This document shows positions 22,182 through 29,576 of a DNA stretch of 29,576 nt, piece after piece (position 1 is the first letter of the stretch; the number at the start of each line of letters is the position of its first letter). A model generated the notes under the pieces. It had not been told where the DNA came from. It worked only from the letters and a program-made list of their open reading frames with translations, and did not search any database. Made by a program: the position numbers and the translations under genes. Origin of the DNA: Thermodesulfovibrionales bacterium (GTDB lineage Bacteria; Nitrospirota; Thermodesulfovibrionia; Thermodesulfovibrionales; SM23-35); contig JAGUWT010000246.1 of NCBI GenBank assembly GCA_020062205.1, positions 1 through 29,576 on the forward strand. The letters run 5' to 3'.

Positions 22182-22708
22182 TGCTTTTTCCCTCTCCAGA
22201 CTGCCTGTATAGGAGGCGTTCCGAAATCATCAGACATCGGCCTCCAGAATTTCTTGAAATACTCTTCTCCTTTTTTGCCGGGCATATATTTATCCCAATT
22301 CGATAAGAGCTTGTCCTTTTTCATATATATATTTTCTTTCTTGTAATCGGAGTATTCATAATTTTCTGTTAAAACAATTGCACCATAGGGACATGCTTCC
22401 ACGCAGAAACCGCAGTAAATGCATCTCAAAATGTCTATCTCATATTTGTCCACCTGTCCTTTCGCTCTTGCGATGTGAATACACTGCGACGGGCAGATGG
22501 TAGCACAGAGACCGCAGCCGACACACTTTGCCTGCCCTGCCTGATTTTTTGCAAGGGCATGCTGGCCCCTGAAACCCGGGGCTATATGCCGTCTTTCCTT
22601 GGGATACTGAATGGTAACTGCATGTGAGAACATCCTCTTTAAGGTAAGGGCCATTCCCTGGAATATTTCTATGAAGGTAAACCTTTTTACAATTTCCCTG
22701 ACAGTCAC
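22178..22708 (-). CDS. nuoI: NADH-quinone oxidoreductase subunit I (8Fe ferredoxin-like)
   Basis: This 176-aa peripheral subunit carries two [4Fe-4S] clusters (N6a, N6b) that pass electrons toward cluster N2 in NuoB. Two CxxCxxCxxxCP motifs are seen: CVGCGLCATICP and CIYCGFCVEACP. The N-terminal amphipathic helix (EIVKRFTFIEIFQGMALTLK) anchors it to the membrane arm. The C-terminus is longer than minimal forms. It is 21 bp after nuoH. With NuoE, NuoF and NuoG absent, NuoI and the NuoD insert would be the entry points for electrons. Confidence 0.97.
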   Translation of the reverse strand: MTVREIVKRFTFIEIFQGMALTLKRMFSHAVTIQYPKERRHIAPGFRGQHALAKNQAGQAKCVGCGLCATICPSQCIHIARAKGQVDKYEIDILRCIYCGFCVEACPYGAIVLTENYEYSDYKKENIYMKKDKLLSNWDKYMPGKKGEEYFKKFWRPMSDDFGTPPIQAVWRGKKQ

Positions 22709-22729
22709 TTTATACTTCCTTTACTACTA

Positions 22730-23755
22730 TCATATTAAGATCTTCACTAAACCCGTTACCAATATATTTGCCAATGCTACCGGTATGAGTATCTTCCAAC
22801 CAATCGCCATAAGCTGGTCATACCTGTACCTTGGTACCGTTGCCCTGATCCAGTAATAGAAGAAGATGAAAGCATAGACTTTCATGAGGAACCAAACGAT
22901 ACCCGGGACATAATTCATAAATGGTATGAACTTCGTTATATACCATGGCAATGTCCATCCACCGAGGAAACAGACCGTTGCCATTGAAGCCATGATTAAC
23001 ATTGCTATATATTCACCGAGGAAGAAGAGCGCAAACCTGAATCCACTGTACTCTGTAAAATATCCAGCAACAAGCTCGCTTTCGGCCTCAGGCATGTCAA
23101 ATGGAGTCCTGTTCACCTCGGCTACCGCTGCGATCGTAAAGACCACAAAACCGACTATCTGAGGTATCGCGAACATTCCGAAGACGGATTCTTCCTGTGC
23201 CCTCACAATATCGGTAAGGTTCAGAGAACCTGCCATGATCATTACGCCGACAAGGCTCAGTCCCATTGCTATTTCATAACTGATTACCTGTGCCGATGAC
23301 CTCAGACCGCCGATGAATGCATATTTTGAGTTTGATGCCCACCCTGATATGAATATTCCATAAACACCAATGCCTGCCATGGCAAGGACAAATAAAAGTC
23401 CAATATTGAGATTTGCAATGACAAAATTTTGCGAGAATGGGATAACAGACAGGTTCACCATAGCTGCGGCCATAAAGATAACAGGGCCCAGATAAAATAC
23501 CGGCTTGTCAGCTTTATCAGGAATGATATCTTCCTTGAAGAAAAGTTTTAAACCATCAGCAAATGGCTGCAAAAGTCCATGTGGTCCTACTCTCATGGGA
23601 CCGAGCCTTACCTGCATATGTCCGATAACCTTACGTTCAAAATATGTCGCATATGCTACATGAAGTAATCCGATACCAAGAACCACTGCAATCTTTATTA
23701 TGATGATTAATACATTAATCCCGAATTTTATCAAAGCATCAATTTCTGGAGTCAT
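22730..23755 (-). CDS. nuoH: NADH-quinone oxidoreductase subunit H
   Basis: This 341-aa membrane subunit forms the quinone-binding channel and connects the peripheral and membrane arms. Visible motifs are ERKVIGHMQVRLGPMRVGPHG, GGLRSSAQVISYEIAMGL and EVNRTPFDMPEAESELVAGY with the conserved Glu pair, and RATVPRYRYDQLM near the end. The length fits. It follows nuoD by 3 bp, in the place where nuoE, nuoF and nuoG would be found in full operons. Confidence 0.97.
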   Translation of the reverse strand: MTPEIDALIKFGINVLIIIIKIAVVLGIGLLHVAYATYFERKVIGHMQVRLGPMRVGPHGLLQPFADGLKLFFKEDIIPDKADKPVFYLGPVIFMAAAMVNLSVIPFSQNFVIANLNIGLLFVLAMAGIGVYGIFISGWASNSKYAFIGGLRSSAQVISYEIAMGLSLVGVMIMAGSLNLTDIVRAQEESVFGMFAIPQIVGFVVFTIAAVAEVNRTPFDMPEAESELVAGYFTEYSGFRFALFFLGEYIAMLIMASMATVCFLGGWTLPWYITKFIPFMNYVPGIVWFLMKVYAFIFFYYWIRATVPRYRYDQLMAIGWKILIPVALANILVTGLVKILI

Positions 23756-23758
23756 AAT

Positions 23759-25225
23759 TTACCTATCACACTCTCCTAACACAATGTCAATCGTACCAAT
23801 GGCTGCGATAACGTCTGCAACCAGGTGCCCAACGCAGAGCCTCGGTAAACAGCCAGCATGTATAAACGATGGAGCCCTTACCCTCATCCTGTAAGGCTTC
23901 CCTGAGCCATCGCTCACAAAATAAAACCCGAGCTCGCCTTTCGGCACTTCGGTTGCAACATAGAGTTCTCCTTCAGGTGCCCTTGGCCCCCTTTTAACAA
24001 AAGTGAAGTGCTCAACAAGATGTTCTGTAGCTTTTGTGATTTCTTCTGGTAAAGGAGCTGCAGCTAATTCTTTAAGTTTGTCCTCGCTGAGGCCTTTACC
24101 ACCAGGTACTATTTTTAATCCCTTGAATTTGCATACCGCTAAACAGTTAGCACATTGTAAGCAGATTGCCTGGTCTATCTTATGTGGCTTTTTCTTTTCT
24201 CCTGTAATAGCTTTCGCAGGGCATGCCCTCAGACACATTCCGCATCCTTTGCATACCTTTTCTTCAATATAATATGCGTGTTGCTTTGTAGGATGTGTAA
24301 CAGGAAACATTGCATCCTTCGGTTGAAGTGTAAATTTCGGGGCATCAGCCATAATAGGGCCTTTTGGCAATTTTTCAATACACTGCCTGATTATCCTATT
24401 TGATTGCCTTAATTCCAGCATCCTGCATCGGTATCTGTCATAAGTATCACCCTCTGTCCCGATAGGTACATCAAAATCTACCTTATCATATGCATCATAC
24501 GGGGCATGTTTTCTTATATCATAAGGAATACCAGAGCCCCTTAATGTTGGCCCTGTCATTCCCCAATTCACTGCCTCTTCTGCTGAGATTACACCGATGC
24601 CTACTGTCCTCTTGAGCCATATCCTGTTCTGGTCAATCAGGGTCTCATATTCAAGAATCCTTGAAGGGAATTCATCGGTGAATTTCCACAGGCTTTCAAG
24701 AAATTCCTGCGGGACATCGTTTCTTACTCCACCGATCCTCGGATAAGTGACTGTGAGTCTTGCACCGCAGATCATCTCATACAGATCAAGGATCCACTCC
24801 CTTTCACGAAAGCAGTAGAGGAATACGGTCATTGCACCGATATCAAGGGCATGGGTTGCAAGCCAGAGGAGATGGTTGGCTATCCTTGACATCTCACCAA
24901 CAATTGTTCTTATGAACTTTGCCCTTTCAGGGGCCTCTATACCAAACAGTTTTTCTACTGCAACACAATAGCCGATATTATTTGACATTGCAGAGACATA
25001 GTCCATTCTGTCAGTCAGTGGGAGTGCCTGGAAATAACTTAAACTTTCACCGAGCTTTTCAATTCCTCTATGGAGATATCCTACATAAGGAGTAACCTTG
25101 ACAATTGTTTCACCATCTATATCAAGAACGAGCCTCAGAACACCGTGTGTAGCAGGGTGCTGCGGCCCCATATTTACATTGAGTTCTCTTGTTTCAAAAG
25201 TCTTTTCTACCTTTAGCATTTCCAT
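23759..25225 (-). CDS. nuoD: NADH-quinone oxidoreductase subunit D with inserted 2x[4Fe-4S] domain
   Basis: This 488-aa subunit (49-kDa type) lines the quinone site with NuoB. Family blocks are NVNMGPQHPATHGVLRL, YVGYLHRGIEKLGES, LTDRMDYVSAMSNN and, near the end, PSFIHAGCLPRLCVGHL. Normal length is about 400-420 aa. The excess is an insertion at about residues 312-400 with two cluster motifs, CKGCGMCLRAC (C325, C328, C331, C335) and CLQCANCLAVC (C355, C358, C361, C365), a bacterial ferredoxin-like module. It would add two FeS clusters near the quinone or N2 region. I use ATG 25225 because AGGA (25231-25234) lies 5 bp upstream and it follows the nuoC stop by one base; a TTG at 25243 would add six residues overlapping nuoC. 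This fusion is rare and may replace a missing electron-input subunit. Confidence 0.95.
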   Translation of the reverse strand: MEMLKVEKTFETRELNVNMGPQHPATHGVLRLVLDIDGETIVKVTPYVGYLHRGIEKLGESLSYFQALPLTDRMDYVSAMSNNIGYCVAVEKLFGIEAPERAKFIRTIVGEMSRIANHLLWLATHALDIGAMTVFLYCFREREWILDLYEMICGARLTVTYPRIGGVRNDVPQEFLESLWKFTDEFPSRILEYETLIDQNRIWLKRTVGIGVISAEEAVNWGMTGPTLRGSGIPYDIRKHAPYDAYDKVDFDVPIGTEGDTYDRYRCRMLELRQSNRIIRQCIEKLPKGPIMADAPKFTLQPKDAMFPVTHPTKQHAYYIEEKVCKGCGMCLRACPAKAITGEKKKPHKIDQAICLQCANCLAVCKFKGLKIVPGGKGLSEDKLKELAAAPLPEEITKATEHLVEHFTFVKRGPRAPEGELYVATEVPKGELGFYFVSDGSGKPYRMRVRAPSFIHAGCLPRLCVGHLVADVIAAIGTIDIVLGECDR

Positions 25226-25226
25226 C

Positions 25227-25798
25227 TTATCCTGCCCACTCAAACTCTTTCAATTCTTTTGCCCTATTGAGCACCTCGATAAAACCTGGCCAATCCTTAT
25301 CAGGTTCGGGACCTTTTAAGGGATAATCTTTTCTTAATGGGTGGCCTTCCCAATCCTCCGGCATGAGGATCCTCCTCAGATCTGGGTGCCCAGCGAAGAC
25401 AATGCCGAACATGTCAAAACATTCCCTCTCATGCCAGTTTGCACCAGCCCATATTGGCACAACAGAACTGATCTTCGTATCGTTTTCAGGAACCTGTACC
25501 CTGATACGAATCTTGTGACGATATTTAATGGAATAAAGATTATAAATAACCTCGAACCTTACTTCTTTCTTTTTCAGATAATCAACAGCAGTAAGATCCT
25601 GCAGATGGTCTAAACTTAAATGAGGATCATCATGGAGATATTTACAGATAGGAACTATCTGATCCCTCTTTACAATAACAGAGACCTGGTCTCTGAATTC
25701 TGTAACATCAACTACTTGATCAGGAAATTTTTCTTTTATTTTTTCTGCTATCTCTTTCGGTTCCAGTCCTTTGGGTGGTAACGAAAGTCTTACTTCTG

Positions 25799-25808
<10 letters not shown>
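25227..25808 (-). CDS. nuoC: NADH-quinone oxidoreductase subunit C
   Basis: This 193-aa peripheral subunit (30-kDa type) holds NuoD and NuoB in place. The core motif WHERECFDMFGIVFAGHPDLR followed by RILMPEDWEGHPLRKDYPL is intact. I use the ATG at 25808 (MAVTEV) with GAGGTGGAG upstream (25812-25820); the GTG at 25817 would add three residues. It overlaps the end of nuoB by 10 bp, and its stop ends one base before the nuoD ATG. NuoC and NuoD are separate here, unlike the fused form in E. coli. Confidence 0.95.
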
Positions 25809-26320
<512 letters not shown>

Positions 26321-26342
26321 CTCCTACCCCCTGTTCCTTATT

Positions 26343-26714
26343 TCAATCCCATTGAAATGCCTCTTTTTTCCAGGCATAAATATAACCGATAAAAAGGATT
26401 ACGATGAAAATAACCATCTCTATAAATGCATAGATGCCGATTTTATCGAAGACGACAGCCCATGGATAGATAAATATTGCTTCAACATCGAATACCACAA
26501 AAAGCATAGCTATGATATAAAACCGTACAGAAAATCTGTAACGAGGCTCCCCCTTTGGGGTGATCCCTGATTCATAGGGCATAAGCTTTTCATAATATGG
26601 TTTCTTTAATCTGAAGATTGTACCGATGAGAAGGGCGCCAAGACCGAACGCTGTTGCGATCATAATGAAAATAAGAACTGGTAAATATTCTGATGGCAAA
26701 TAAGTTCCAGGCAT
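26343..26714 (-). CDS. nuoA: NADH-quinone oxidoreductase subunit A
   Basis: This 123-aa three-helix membrane subunit lies at the junction of the two arms. Motifs are KLMPYESGITPKGEPRYRFS then VRFYIIAMLFVVFDVEAIF. It opens the eleven-gene nuo operon. There is no Shine-Dalgarno before the ATG at 26714, and the promoter's -10 box ends about 10 bp upstream, so translation is probably leaderless. Confidence 0.97.
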   Translation of the reverse strand: MPGTYLPSEYLPVLIFIMIATAFGLGALLIGTIFRLKKPYYEKLMPYESGITPKGEPRYRFSVRFYIIAMLFVVFDVEAIFIYPWAVVFDKIGIYAFIEMVIFIVILFIGYIYAWKKEAFQWD

Positions 26715-26724
26715 AAGCGGTTAT

Positions 26725-26754
26725 GTTATACTTAAAAGCACTAAATCTTGTCAA
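26725..26754 (-). promoter_or_regulatory. Predicted promoter of the nuo operon, nearly leaderless
   Basis: On the minus strand TTGACA (26749-26754) and TATAAC (26725-26730) are separated by 18 bp, nearly consensus. The expected start of transcription is about 26718, leaving about 4 nt before the nuoA ATG at 26714. Confidence 0.65.
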
Positions 26755-26824
26755 GTAAAAAAATAACAAAAAAAATGAGATTGTAAATTCATATCATCTC
26801 TGCTGCATTGAGGAGGAAATTTCA

Positions 26825-27700
26825 ATGTTTAAAATTGTAAAGAAGGAAGAGTTATCAGAGCTTGTAACATCATTTGAAATTGAAGCAAAAGATATCGCAA
26901 AAAAGGCAAAGGCAGGAAATTTTTTTGTTCTCAAAATACATGAGGAAGGAGAGAGGATACCGTTAACGATTGCTGATTTTGATACGGAGAGGGGAACAAT
27001 AACGACTGTTTTTCAGAAGGTTGGGAAGACAACACATCACCTCGGAACCTTAAACGAAGGCGATTCTATATCTGATGTTATAGGGCCACTCGGCAGGCAT
27101 TCCCATATAGAAAAATTTGGAAAGGTTGTGTGTGTAGGGGGTGGCGTTGGAATAGCACCTATCTATCCTATAGCCAGAGCATTAAAAGAGGCTGGCAATG
27201 CTGTCATCTCGATAATAGGCGCCAGGGCAAAGAATCTCATCTTCTGGGAAGACAAGATGCAGAGGGTATCAGATGAATTAATCATTACCACAGATGACGG
27301 CTCTTATGGAAGAAAGGCAGTTGTAACGGTTCCTTTAGATGAACTCTTACGAGAGAATAACGATATTCAATTAATCTATGCCATCGGACCAGCCATTATG
27401 ATGAAATTTGTCTGTAAGACAACAGAAAAATACAATGTGAAAACCATAGTCAGTCTGAATTCTATCATGGTTGATGCAACTGGGATGTGTGGTGCTTGCA
27501 GGATTAATGTAGGAGGGAAGACACAGTTTGCATGTGTTGATGGTCCAGAATTTGATGGCCACAAGGTTGATTTTGATTTGCTCATGTCAAGACAGCGGAT
27601 GTACATTGATGAAGAAAAGGTATCCTTTGAACGCTATAAAAAAAAGCGGGGGTTTAATACACTATGGAAGAGAAAAAACCAAAAAAGAGAGTGCATATGA
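26825..27700 (+). CDS. nfnA: NfnA-type FAD/NAD ferredoxin:NADP+ oxidoreductase small subunit
   Basis: This 291-aa cytoplasmic subunit belongs to the ferredoxin-NADP reductase / dihydroorotate dehydrogenase electron-transfer family. The FAD motif RIPLTIADF is at 44-52, the nucleotide-binding GGGVGIAPIYPIARALKEAG at 105-124, and the [2Fe-2S] site at 217-237 (D217, C222, C225, C237). The Asp-Cys3 ligation is the special feature of NfnA, also called SudB in sulfide dehydrogenase. A good ribosome site GAGGAGG (26811-26817) precedes the ATG. It overlaps the next gene by 37 bp; the pair forms the Nfn complex, which bifurcates NADPH electrons to ferredoxin and NAD+, or the reverse. It is divergent from the nuo operon. 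The last about 20 residues (KRGFNTLWKRKNQKRECI) are longer than usual. Confidence 0.93.
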   Translation: MFKIVKKEELSELVTSFEIEAKDIAKKAKAGNFFVLKIHEEGERIPLTIADFDTERGTITTVFQKVGKTTHHLGTLNEGDSISDVIGPLGRHSHIEKFGKVVCVGGGVGIAPIYPIARALKEAGNAVISIIGARAKNLIFWEDKMQRVSDELIITTDDGSYGRKAVVTVPLDELLRENNDIQLIYAIGPAIMMKFVCKTTEKYNVKTIVSLNSIMVDATGMCGACRINVGGKTQFACVDGPEFDGHKVDFDLLMSRQRMYIDEEKVSFERYKKKRGFNTLWKRKNQKRECI

Positions 27701-29091
27701 GGGAGCAGGTCCCTCAGGTAAGGGCAAGGAATTTCATGGAAGTTCCTTACGGATATACCCCTGAAGAGGCTGTAGAAGAAGCATCGAGGTGCCTATCCTG
27801 TTTAAACCCTTCCTGTACAAAAGGCTGTCCTGTAGCAGTTGATATCCCATCATTCATCAAACTCATGAAAGAGGGAAAATTCATTGAAGCAGCATGGAAG
27901 ATAAAGGAAGAAAATGCATTGCCTGCTGTTTGTGGAAGGGTATGTCCCCAGGAGATACAATGTGAATCCTTATGCCTTCTTGGTAAGAAAGGTGAGCCTG
28001 TTGCAATAGGCAATCTCGAACGATTCGTTGCTGATTATGAGAGGGAGAAGGGTGAGATACAGATTCCAGAAAAACCAAAACCGACTGGCAGAAAAATAGC
28101 AATCATTGGTTCCGGTCCTGGTGGTTTAACCTGTGCTGCTGATCTTATAAAATCAGGACATCAGGTTACCTTATTCGAGGCACTGCACAAGCCAGGTGGG
28201 GTATTGATGTACGGTATCCCAGAATTCAGACTCCCAAAGGCAATCGTCGAAAAGGAGGTTGACTATATCAAAAAGCTGGGCGTAGAGGTTGTTGTGAATG
28301 CAGTTATTGGAAAACTCTATAGTTTTGATGAACTGTTCAATGAATATGGATCCGACGCATGCTTTATTGCAACGGGTGCAGGATTACCAATGTTTTTGGG
28401 AATACCAGGAGAAAATCTCAATGGCATTTATTCTGCCAATGAATTTCTGACAAGAGCTAACCTTATGAAGGCATATCTATTTCCTGAGTACGACACACCA
28501 ATAAAGAGGGGGAAAAAAGTCGCTGTGTTCGGTGGTGGTAATGTAGCTATGGATGCAGCAAGGGTAGCATTAAGACTCGGGGCAGAAAAGGTATATCTCA
28601 TCTATAGACGTTCTGAAGATGAGATGCCTGCACGAAAGGCAGAGATCCACCATGCACATGAAGAGGGCATAGAATTCATGCTTCTAACAAATCCGACACG
28701 ATTTATTGATGACGGAAAGGGGAATGTATGTGCGGTTGAATGTATAAAGATGGAATTAGGAGAACCTGATCAATCAGGCAGAAAAAACCCTATTCCCATT
28801 AAGGGCAGTGAATTTCAGATTGAGATAGACGTGGGAATCCCTGCTCTCGGAACGCGGTCAAATCCACTCCTGGTAAGCACACTTCCTGATCTAAAATTAA
28901 ACAAGAGGGGTTATATTATGGCTGAGGAAGAAACAGGCATGACGTCCAAATTAGGTGTTTTTGCCGGTGGAGATATTGTAACAGGCTCTGCAACCGTAAT
29001 CCTTGCAATGGGTGCCGGACGAAAGGCAGCAAAAGCGATCAATGAATATCTCAAATGGAAATACTGGGATACAAGGAGTCTGTCAAATTAG
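27664..29091 (+). CDS. nfnB: NfnB-type NADPH-binding flavoprotein (glutamate synthase small-subunit-like)
   Basis: This 475-aa FAD protein is the large Nfn subunit (GltD/SudA-like), the site of flavin-based electron bifurcation. Cysteines for two [4Fe-4S] clusters are C43, C46, C51, C55 (CLSCLNPSCTKGC) and C90, C94, C100, C104. FAD binding is IIGSGPGGLTCAADL at 148-162, and the second dinucleotide site is VFGGGNVAMDAARVALRLGA at 288-307. It could alternatively be glutamate synthase GltD, but the adjacent NfnA makes Nfn most likely. The start at 27664 keeps family-like KKPKKRVHMREQ; an ATG at 27697 would overlap the nfnA TGA as ATGA and is also possible. It is translationally coupled to nfnA. 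Confidence 0.93.
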   Translation: MEEKKPKKRVHMREQVPQVRARNFMEVPYGYTPEEAVEEASRCLSCLNPSCTKGCPVAVDIPSFIKLMKEGKFIEAAWKIKEENALPAVCGRVCPQEIQCESLCLLGKKGEPVAIGNLERFVADYEREKGEIQIPEKPKPTGRKIAIIGSGPGGLTCAADLIKSGHQVTLFEALHKPGGVLMYGIPEFRLPKAIVEKEVDYIKKLGVEVVVNAVIGKLYSFDELFNEYGSDACFIATGAGLPMFLGIPGENLNGIYSANEFLTRANLMKAYLFPEYDTPIKRGKKVAVFGGGNVAMDAARVALRLGAEKVYLIYRRSEDEMPARKAEIHHAHEEGIEFMLLTNPTRFIDDGKGNVCAVECIKMELGEPDQSGRKNPIPIKGSEFQIEIDVGIPALGTRSNPLLVSTLPDLKLNKRGYIMAEEETGMTSKLGVFAGGDIVTGSATVILAMGAGRKAAKAINEYLKWKYWDTRSLSN

Positions 29092-29109
29092 ACAAGTGAA
29101 GCATACTAT

Positions 29110-29481
29110 TCATTTCATGAATCTTATCTTGAAAGGATAACGGAAGGTTTCGCCATTGTAGGCTTTTATAGAGGCAAGAATCACGAGAATCACATTCACA
29201 AATACCAATATGAATATCAACGTCATTCCAATTTTGACATACACAAGAAGTGCAGCAACAAACGTATATATTGTCATCGAGAGTTGAAAGTTCAATGCTT
29301 CTCTTCCCTGTTCATCAACAAACGGGTAAGCCTTTTTCTTAAACAGCCACACAGCTAACGGTCCAAGAATATGCCCAAATGGTATTCCTGTCATTCCTGT
29401 AAGTGCCGTCAGATGACAAAGCATTCCCCACATACGTGCTTGTTTATCATCATTTATTTGAACAATGGGATCTTCAAACAT
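29110..29481 (-). CDS. DUF4870 domain-containing membrane protein
   Basis: This 123-aa protein has a hydrophobic pattern and motif typical of DUF4870: a short N-terminus (DDKQARMWGMLCHLTALTG), then PFGHILGPLAVWLFKKKAYP, FVDEQGREALNFQLSM and two further membrane helices, ending AYNGETFRYPFKIRFMK. Function in the family is unknown. It is convergent with nfnB (18 bp apart, no terminator seen). An AAGAGATATAGAATG context precedes the start, with GAGA as a weak ribosome site. Nothing else is seen to the window end. Confidence 0.9.
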   Translation of the reverse strand: MFEDPIVQINDDKQARMWGMLCHLTALTGMTGIPFGHILGPLAVWLFKKKAYPFVDEQGREALNFQLSMTIYTFVAALLVYVKIGMTLIFILVFVNVILVILASIKAYNGETFRYPFKIRFMK

Positions 29482-29576
29482 TCTATATCTCTTACGAGGA
29501 GTATAACAGGAAAAACCTAACTTTTCATGGACTGCCCACTCGTAAAAATGTTCGAGCAGACAAAAAAATCGGGACA

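Noticed and set aside
27664..29091. Glutamate synthase small subunit (gltD)
   Set aside because: No large subunit is present, and the directly overlapping NfnA-type gene with its Asp-Cys3 site points to Nfn.

Overview
The window looks like a chromosomal segment of an anaerobic, moderate-GC Gram-negative bacterium, most likely in or near the Nitrospirota or the former Deltaproteobacteria. That placement is an inference. It rests on a complex I operon without nuoE, nuoF and nuoG, an adjacent Nfn-type transhydrogenase pair, a Sfum_1244-like gene remnant and the general protein style. No 16S gene is present.

Left chromosomal part (1-6450). A decayed conserved gene (8-640) carries two in-frame stops. 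It is followed by a membrane-anchored GAF/HD-GYP signalling protein on the minus strand, then dnaE and accA on the plus strand joined by an ATGA overlap.

Integrated element (about 6451-15566). A 57-bp perfect direct repeat marks both ends. The right copy lies in an intact tRNA-Leu(UAG) gene on the minus strand, and the left copy is the displaced 3' part of that tRNA. The excised length would be 9,059 bp. All genes are on the plus strand: a RelB/YafQ-type toxin-antitoxin pair, a secreted TPR protein, an unknown 250-aa protein, a DUF5659-like protein, a Toprim-helicase replication protein, a small unknown protein, a PC4-like ssDNA-binding protein, an HTH plus terminase-small-subunit-like protein, a MazG-like miniprotein, an AlpA/excisionase-like protein, a small Xre-type repressor and a tyrosine integrase. 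There are no capsid, tail, portal or large terminase genes. This set matches the logic of a phage satellite (PICI-like) and is my main candidate for an undescribed system. Helically phased GGTTACA repeats near both ends look like integrase arm sites, and GATTAACC repeats surround the TerS-like gene.

Spacer (15596-16361). There is no convincing intact gene here. It holds a decayed IS-like inverted-repeat unit, a MITE-like unit with 24-bp imperfect terminal inverted repeats, and several hairpin repeats.

Respiratory part (16362-29091). The minus-strand operon nuoA-B-C-D-H-I-J-K-L-M-N encodes an 11-subunit complex I with no NADH-input module (no nuoE, F or G). NuoD has an inserted 2x[4Fe-4S] ferredoxin-like domain, which is very unusual. 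Divergently, nfnA and nfnB-like genes encode a bifurcating ferredoxin:NAD(P)H oxidoreductase. Together they suggest a ferredoxin-driven proton-pumping complex linked to the NAD(P)H pool. A DUF4870 membrane protein closes the window.

Several first genes (dnaE, the HD-GYP gene, nuoA and the element's repressor) have promoter-like boxes so close to the start codon that their mRNAs would be leaderless.
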